Shown here one piece after another: positions 59,404 to 64,000 of a DNA stretch of 64,000 nucleotides (its first letter is position 1; each line of letters starts with the position of its first letter). The DNA is from Pandoraea anhela. GTDB lineage: Bacteria > Pseudomonadota > Gammaproteobacteria > Burkholderiales > Burkholderiaceae. The notes beneath the pieces are model-generated. The model was not told the DNA's origin. It saw nothing but the letters and a program-made list of their open reading frames with translations, and searched no databases. A program made the position numbers and the translations under genes. Location: assembly GCF_902459655.1 (NCBI RefSeq), contig NZ_CABPSB010000010.1, positions 124,001 through 188,000 of the forward strand. The letters run 5' to 3'.

Positions 59404-59424
59404 GGGTGGCGGGCGGGTGGCGGG
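59404..59424 (+). repeat. G-run tract, potential G-quadruplex after the 2HCT stop
   Basis: GGG TGGC GGG C GGG TGGC GGG has four GGG runs with loops of 4, 1 and 4 bases. It begins 10 bp after the transporter stop, on the mRNA-like strand. It fits the G-quadruplex rule and may affect transcription end or mRNA stability. Confidence 0.75.
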
Positions 59425-59487
59425 CAGATGGTGGAAGGCTGGCGGGCGAGGGCCAATAGCGGATCAATCTCGGTCCGCCCCCGAGCG

Positions 59488-60567
59488 TCAGTCCGATCGC
59501 CGCCGAAACGCCCACCAGCCCGCGGCGGCGGTGCCCGTCGCCACAAGCGCGACCAGCACCCAGAAACCATGTGGATGGTCGGCGAGCGGGATGCCGCCGA
59601 CGTTCATCCCGAAAAAGCCCGCCACGATGTTGATCGGCAGCGCCAGCACCGTGACCACGGTCAGCGTGTAAATCGTGCGCTCCGTGCGCTCGCTGACCAT
59701 CGCCGCGATTTCTTCCTGAAGCAGCTTGATCCGCTCAAGCAACGCGGACAGGTCGCTGAGCACCACCGCGAATTCTTCCGTCGCCTGACGGAATTCCTGC
59801 ACATCTTGCGCCTGCCCCCACGCCGGCGGGCGACTCAGCAGACGAAAGAGCGCCGCCGGTTCCGGAGCGAGCAAACGCTGCAAGCGCACCAACACCCGTC
59901 GCAGCGAGCCGAGGTCGACGCGATTGCTCTCGATACGCTGCTGCAACAGCCGATCTTCCACAATATCCACGCGGCGGCTCGTCTCGCGCACGATGCGCTC
60001 GAGCACGTCGGCCTGATCGCGCAGCAAATGGACGAGCAACGCGAGCGGTGTGTGAAACGCCTCGCCACGTTTGACGGAGGCGCGCAGCTTGTCGATGGAG
60101 CGCAGCGGCTTGACCCGGCCTGTCACGAGCAAACGGGCATTGGCGGCGACGCGCAGCGTCGAGATCTCGGACTGTGCGATATCGAACGCGAAGATCACGT
60201 CGTTGATGACGGCGAGCAGCCAGTCGTCGGAGTATTCGATGCGCGTGGAGCGCGAGCCCTCGCCCAGACTCTCGTAGAACTCGTCGGGCAGGTGCATTTG
60301 CAGCCGCAGCCACTTCTCGCACGCCGCATGCGCAAAGTTGAAGTGCAGCCAGAGAAAGCCCTCGGCCCGCTCGCCCTGCATCAGCCACGCGAGCGCCTCG
60401 CCGGATTCGACCGGTTGCGGCGGCGCGTCGTCGGTAAAGCGGTAGCCGTAGATCAGGCCCTGATCGCAGCCGTAAGCGTGGTGAACCAAGTCGGCGAACA
60501 TGCGCGCAATCGGGGGACGAACGTGGGCGAAGAGAACGGGGGCCGCATCGTAATCGTAGGGCGGCAC
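59488..60567 (-). CDS. CorA-family metal channel, ZntB-like
   Basis: This 359-residue protein has a large N-terminal cytoplasmic funnel (about 1-295) and two C-terminal membrane helices. The pore motif is FFGMNVGGIP (GMN at about 323-325), followed by a basic end RRRSD. The early segment GLIYGYRFTD and FLWLHFNFAH fits ZntB-type zinc transporters more than CorA magnesium channels, but the metal is uncertain. It is a homopentamer in the family. It is convergent with the 2HCT gene and divergent from ppk2. Confidence 0.93.
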   Translation of the reverse strand: MPPYDYDAAPVLFAHVRPPIARMFADLVHHAYGCDQGLIYGYRFTDDAPPQPVESGEALAWLMQGERAEGFLWLHFNFAHAACEKWLRLQMHLPDEFYESLGEGSRSTRIEYSDDWLLAVINDVIFAFDIAQSEISTLRVAANARLLVTGRVKPLRSIDKLRASVKRGEAFHTPLALLVHLLRDQADVLERIVRETSRRVDIVEDRLLQQRIESNRVDLGSLRRVLVRLQRLLAPEPAALFRLLSRPPAWGQAQDVQEFRQATEEFAVVLSDLSALLERIKLLQEEIAAMVSERTERTIYTLTVVTVLALPINIVAGFFGMNVGGIPLADHPHGFWVLVALVATGTAAAGWWAFRRRSD

Positions 60568-60834
60568 GGCTGACCATCATGACAATGTCATATTTCATTT
60601 TTGTGACAGACGGCACGCCATCGCCAAACCGCGCCGACGCGGGCGGTGCGCCGCCCGGCGGGGCATGCCCGGGAACTCCGAAGCGCGATATTCGTCAACG
60701 CCACGCTGGTGTCATAAAATCGTCGCATACTCGGTTTCACTACAGGACGCGGCAGGACGCGCCCGCCGTTCGTCCGTCGTCACCCAGGCCGTACGGGTGC
60801 CTTTCGTATTTTCTGGCCGTAAGAGATCGTCGCC

Positions 60835-61755
60835 ATGACCAAATTCGATTCCGACGCCGACCACGACGCCATGCTTGCGCGTCGTCTCCAGGATGACCTG
60901 ATCGACAGCTACGACGAAGAGATCGAGATGGAAATCGACGATCTTCGCCTGCCCGGTCTGAACGATCTGAGCGCCGAGGCGCGCGACGACCGCCTGCACT
61001 ATTTCCGCGAGCTGTTCCGATTGCAGGGCGAGTTGGTGAAGTTGCAGGACTGGGTCATTCGCAGCCGCCACCGTCTCGTGGTGATCTTCGAAGGTCGCGA
61101 CGCCGCCGGCAAAGGCGGCGCCATCAAGCGCATCACCCAGCGCCTGAACCCTCGCGTGTGCCGCGTTGCCGCCCTGCCTGCGCCGAACGATCGCGAGCGC
61201 ACGCAGTGGTATTTCCAGCGTTACGTCCAGCATCTGCCCGCTGCCGGCGAGATCGTGCTGTTCGATCGAAGCTGGTACAACCGCGCAGGGGTCGAACACG
61301 TGATGGGTTTTTGCACGCAGAGCGAGTACGAGGAATTTTTCCGCTCGGTGCCGGAGTTCGAGAAGATGCTGGTGCGCAGCGGCATCCAGATCGTCAAATA
61401 CTGGTTCTCGATCTCGGACGAAGAGCAGGAAGCGCGCTTTCTCGCACGGATTCAGGACCCGCTCAAGCAGTGGAAGCTCAGCCCCATGGACCTCGAAAGC
61501 CGTACGCGCTGGGAGAAGTACACGGTCGCCAAGGAAGTGATGCTGGAGCGCACGCACATTCCGGAAGCGCCCTGGTGGGTGGTGCAGGCCGACGACAAGA
61601 AGCGCGCACGGCTGAATTGTATCCATCACCTGTTGCAGCAAGTGCCCTACCACGACGTGGAGCGCTCGCAGGTCGTGCTGCCGGAGCGTGCACGCAGCGA
61701 GAGCTACATGCGTCACCCGGTGCCGCCCGAGATCATCGTGCCGGAAATCTATTGA
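60835..61755 (+). CDS. ppk2: Polyphosphate kinase 2
   Basis: This 306-residue PPK2 uses polyphosphate to phosphorylate nucleotides. Walker A is EGRDAAGKGG (about 86-95), Walker B region LFDRSWYNRAGVEHVMGFC, and lid residues appear in ISDEEQEARFLAR and MDLESRTRWEKYT. A single PPK2 domain follows an acidic N-terminal 50 residues, the layout of class I members, which convert nucleoside diphosphates to triphosphates (class assignment is inferred). It stands alone with no ppk1 or ppx in the window. Confidence 0.95.
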   Translation: MTKFDSDADHDAMLARRLQDDLIDSYDEEIEMEIDDLRLPGLNDLSAEARDDRLHYFRELFRLQGELVKLQDWVIRSRHRLVVIFEGRDAAGKGGAIKRITQRLNPRVCRVAALPAPNDRERTQWYFQRYVQHLPAAGEIVLFDRSWYNRAGVEHVMGFCTQSEYEEFFRSVPEFEKMLVRSGIQIVKYWFSISDEEQEARFLARIQDPLKQWKLSPMDLESRTRWEKYTVAKEVMLERTHIPEAPWWVVQADDKKRARLNCIHHLLQQVPYHDVERSQVVLPERARSESYMRHPVPPEIIVPEIY

Positions 61756-61805
61756 GCGACGCGCTCGACGTCAGTGTGAGGTGGCGCTGATCGGTAAGGT
61801 CAGCG

Positions 61806-63134
61806 TCACGCGCAGCCCGCCTGCCGGCGACCGGTCGAGACGCACCGCGCCCCCCCCAACCCTTCCACGAGACGCCCCACCAGCGACAGGCCGAGGCCGC
61901 AATGCCCTTCGCCGCCACGCGATGCGTCGAGCCGCACGAATGGGCGCATCGCCAGCGCCACCTGATCGTCCGGAATGCCCTTGCCGCAGTCGCTCACTTC
62001 GATGTATCCCGTCGCACCGTCGCGCCACGTCGCCAGACGCACGGTCGGCTCGCCGTGTTCGAGCGCGTTGTCGACGAGGTTCGACATCACGCGATCGAGC
62101 AGCGTACGCGGCAGCAGAAACCCGGGCCCCGCCCGCAGACGGCTCACGAACAGCGAGGCATCGCCGTGAGTGTCGGCGCGCGCAGCCGGGCGGCTGTCGG
62201 CGGTCGCTTCGGCCGCTTGGGCCGCTTGGGTCGCTTCGGTCGCTTCGACCTCTTCGTCGGCCGGGAATTGTTCACGCAGGAAGTCGTCGACGCTCACCAG
62301 CGGGCTGGTATCGGCCTCATCCCGTGCGTAGGCGAGGAACTGCTGGACGATGTGATCGATCGACGCGATGTCGCGCACGAAGCCGTCGCGCGAGCCTTCG
62401 TTGTCGATCAGGTCGGCGCGCAGACGCAGGCGCGTGAGCGGCGACTTGAGGTCATGGGCGATGCCCGCGAGCATGATGGCCTGATTGTCTTCGGCCTCGG
62501 CCAGACGCTTGGCCATGTCGTTGAACGCGTGCGTCAGGTCGCGCAACTCGAGCGGTCCCTGCTCGGGGAGCAACGCGGGACGGCGTCCGCGTGCGATCAC
62601 GCGCGCCGCGTGCGCCAGCCGCGCGATCGGCCGCTGCATCTGCCAGGCAACCAGCAATGCGAGCAGCACCGCCCCGATCAGAATACCGAGCGTCTCACGC
62701 ACGAAGGGCGGCATCGGCGGCAGGTCGAGACCGATCACGATCCACTCGGTCTGTTGCGGCAACAAAACCCAGATGTTGCCGCGCTTGCGAGCATTGACGA
62801 TGTGCAGTTGTGTGCCCGCCGGCAAGCGCGATAGCAACTCCTGACGCAAACGGGTACTGCGCTCATCTTCCGACTCGTCGGTGAATGTCGGCGTCTGCGT
62901 GACGGGCACGCGACGCAGGGCGTGCGGCGGTGCGAGGCTGCCGGGATCCACTGCCCCCTGATCCACGCTCTGGATGGCCACCAGCAGGCCACGGGCGAAG
63001 CCGTCGACCTGCTGACGCGGGCGCTGGTAAAACACCAGCGCGCTCCACACCAGATGCATCACCACCAGAACGGCGATGCCCAGACATGCCATGCGGCGAA
63101 ACAGCGAGTCTCGCAGCAGCCAACGCAAATTCAC
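61806..63134 (-). CDS. Sensor histidine kinase, C-terminus frameshifted
   Basis: This 442-residue membrane kinase has TM1 (about 15-35), a periplasmic sensor, TM2 (about 148-165), HAMP, HisKA with H227 (GIAHDLKSPLTRLRLR) and an HATPase domain with SNLVDNALEHG, DCGKGIP and GLGLSLV. The start is GTG in a GTGA overlap with the regulator stop. The end is shifted at a run of eight Cs (61850-61857; G on the coding strand). One more G would give AVRLDRSPAGGLRVTLTLP, the normal family end, stopping at 61771. As read, the last 13 residues are aberrant, after all catalytic boxes. A 9-bp repeat lies between HisKA and HATPase. Confidence 0.9.
   Translation of the reverse strand: MNLRWLLRDSLFRRMACLGIAVLVVMHLVWSALVFYQRPRQQVDGFARGLLVAIQSVDQGAVDPGSLAPPHALRRVPVTQTPTFTDESEDERSTRLRQELLSRLPAGTQLHIVNARKRGNIWVLLPQQTEWIVIGLDLPPMPPFVRETLGILIGAVLLALLVAWQMQRPIARLAHAARVIARGRRPALLPEQGPLELRDLTHAFNDMAKRLAEAEDNQAIMLAGIAHDLKSPLTRLRLRADLIDNEGSRDGFVRDIASIDHIVQQFLAYARDEADTSPLVSVDDFLREQFPADEEVEATEATQAAQAAEATADSRPAARADTHGDASLFVSRLRAGPGFLLPRTLLDRVMSNLVDNALEHGEPTVRLATWRDGATGYIEVSDCGKGIPDDQVALAMRPFVRLDASRGGEGHCGLGLSLVGRLVEGLGGARCVSTGRRQAGCA
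61850..61857. repeat. Eight-base homopolymer (C8/G8) at the kinase frameshift
   Basis: Eight consecutive Cs on the plus strand fall in the 3' end of the kinase gene exactly where its frame is lost. A run of nine would restore the family-typical C-terminus. Such runs slip during replication and are also a common sequencing error. Confidence 0.95.
62203..62247. repeat. Five 9-bp repeats inside the kinase gene
   Basis: Units GTCGCTTCG / GCCGCTTGG alternate over five copies, in frame, encoding Glu-Ala-Thr and Gln-Ala-Ala repeats in the kinase between its HisKA and HATPase domains. The unit length equals that of the recD repeat. Confidence 0.9.
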
Positions 63135-63997
63135 GCAGCCGACTCCCGCCAGCCGCGTACCGCACGCTTGCCTGCCGAGGCCGTCGTGGCGAGCGACAGT
63201 CCGTTGTCGCCCTCGCCGCGCATCCCCCCCACGTCCCCCATGCCGCCCACGCCGCCCGAGCGCTCGCGCGCGCCGGACGTCGCACCTTCGGACAATTCGC
63301 CGCCCGGCACGAAAACGTAGCCTTTGCCGCGAATCGTCTGGATGTAGCGCGGCTCGGACGGGTCGACTTCGATGAGCCGGCGCAGACGCCACACGGGCAC
63401 ATCGAGGCTGCGATCGCGAAACGCGATGCCGTCGCCGTAGAGCATGGCGTGGAGCTTCACGCGCGGCAGGACTTGCATCGGATGTTGCGTGAACGCCTTG
63501 AGCATCGCGAATTCGGTGTCGCGCAGCGGCAGACGCTCGCCCGCGCGCTGAAGCGTGCGCAGCGAATAGTCGAGTTCGAACGGACCGAAGCGGTACGGCG
63601 CTCGTGCATCGGGTGCGCTTGCCGCAACCGGGCCGCGACGACGCAGCACCGCGTGAATGCGGGCGAGCAATTCACGCGGATCGAAGGGCTTGGCGAGATA
63701 ATCGTCCGCCCCGAGTTCAAGGCCGAGCGCGCGATCGAGCGGACCGCCACGCGCGGAGAGCATGATGACCGGAATGTCTTCGCCGGCAGCGCGCAGATCC
63801 TGCAAGGCGCGCAGGCCGTCGCGCTCCGGCATCATGATGTCGAGCAGAATGACCGACGGCCGCTCGAGTTCGAGCCGGCGCAGCAGCGACGCACCGTTAT
63901 GAAGCACCGAGACCTGCATGCCATTGGCGTGCAGCAATTCGCGCAATAGGTCGCGAACGACAGGATCGTCGTCGACCAGAAGAACATGCAGACTCAT
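63131..63997 (-). CDS. OmpR/PhoB-family response regulator with Gly-rich tail
   Basis: This 288-residue regulator has a receiver domain (acidic D9-D11, phospho-acceptor D53 in ILLDIMMPERDG, Lys in AKPFDPREL) and a winged helix (about 130-228; SLDVPVWRLRRLIEVD, TIRGKGYVFVPGG). The family normally ends here. This protein continues about 55 residues, rich in Gly, Ser and Arg (GGVGGMGDVGG). The stop overlaps the kinase GTG by 4 bp, so the two are coupled. It strongly resembles the regulator at 30.6 kb. The target is unknown. Confidence 0.94.
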   Translation of the reverse strand: MSLHVLLVDDDPVVRDLLRELLHANGMQVSVLHNGASLLRRLELERPSVILLDIMMPERDGLRALQDLRAAGEDIPVIMLSARGGPLDRALGLELGADDYLAKPFDPRELLARIHAVLRRRGPVAASAPDARAPYRFGPFELDYSLRTLQRAGERLPLRDTEFAMLKAFTQHPMQVLPRVKLHAMLYGDGIAFRDRSLDVPVWRLRRLIEVDPSEPRYIQTIRGKGYVFVPGGELSEGATSGARERSGGVGGMGDVGGMRGEGDNGLSLATTASAGKRAVRGWRESAA

Positions 63998-64000
63998 GAA

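Overview
The window looks like chromosomal DNA of a GC-rich betaproteobacterium of the Burkholderiaceae. A Pandoraea-like organism fits best, but this is inferred from gene content and codon style and was not searched. Supporting signs are the H-NS relative of the Bv3F/HvrA type, the YXWGXW-type exported protein, many LysR regulators, a MuxABC-OpmB-style efflux operon and a tightly overlapping recC-recB-recD operon. I see no phage, insertion sequence, CRISPR array, tRNA or rRNA.

Regions in order. 0-7.3 kb: an unrecognised helical protein, thiC under a TPP riboswitch, an unrecognised protein, and a CNNM/CBS membrane protein. 7.2-16.9 kb: recCBD, read leftward. 17-20 kb: a FUSC-family membrane protein and an RcsB-like response regulator. 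20.4-30 kb: a four-gene RND operon (adaptor, two pumps, outer-membrane factor), divergent from a two-component pair (30.6-32.7 kb). 33-36.4 kb: an H-NS-like protein, an AT-rich gap, a GNAT acetyltransferase and an MFS exporter. 36.1-38.9 kb: a sulfide/persulfide module, with a BigR-like repressor and two YeeE-type sulfur transporters on one side of a single palindrome and a persulfide dioxygenase on the other. 38.9-40.9 kb: a LysR gene, a tautomerase and a small exported protein. 41.2-44 kb: an amino-acid ABC transporter that lacks its ATPase. 43.9-50.2 kb: maeB, a LysR gene, an orphan autotransporter O-heptosyltransferase and a DAHP synthase. 50.3-54.4 kb: a TetR gene divergent from a frameshifted metallo-beta-lactamase-fold gene, then a GAF-PAS-GGDEF-EAL protein. 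54.9-59.4 kb: a LysR gene divergent from a leuCD-type hydratase plus a 2-hydroxycarboxylate transporter. 59.5-64 kb: a CorA/ZntB channel, PPK2, and a second two-component pair whose kinase is frameshifted in an 8-base homopolymer.

Several neighbourhoods read as small regulatory circuits with visible operators. Matching GTTACA-type inverted repeats lie upstream of both the efflux operon and the two-component pair. A 19-bp palindrome lies between bigR and its target. Two copies of one 16-bp operator lie between tetR and its neighbour. Other unusual signals are G-run tandem repeats just beyond stop codons, two 1-base frameshifts, and two membrane-protein genes whose reading frames run far past the family domain into the oppositely oriented neighbour.
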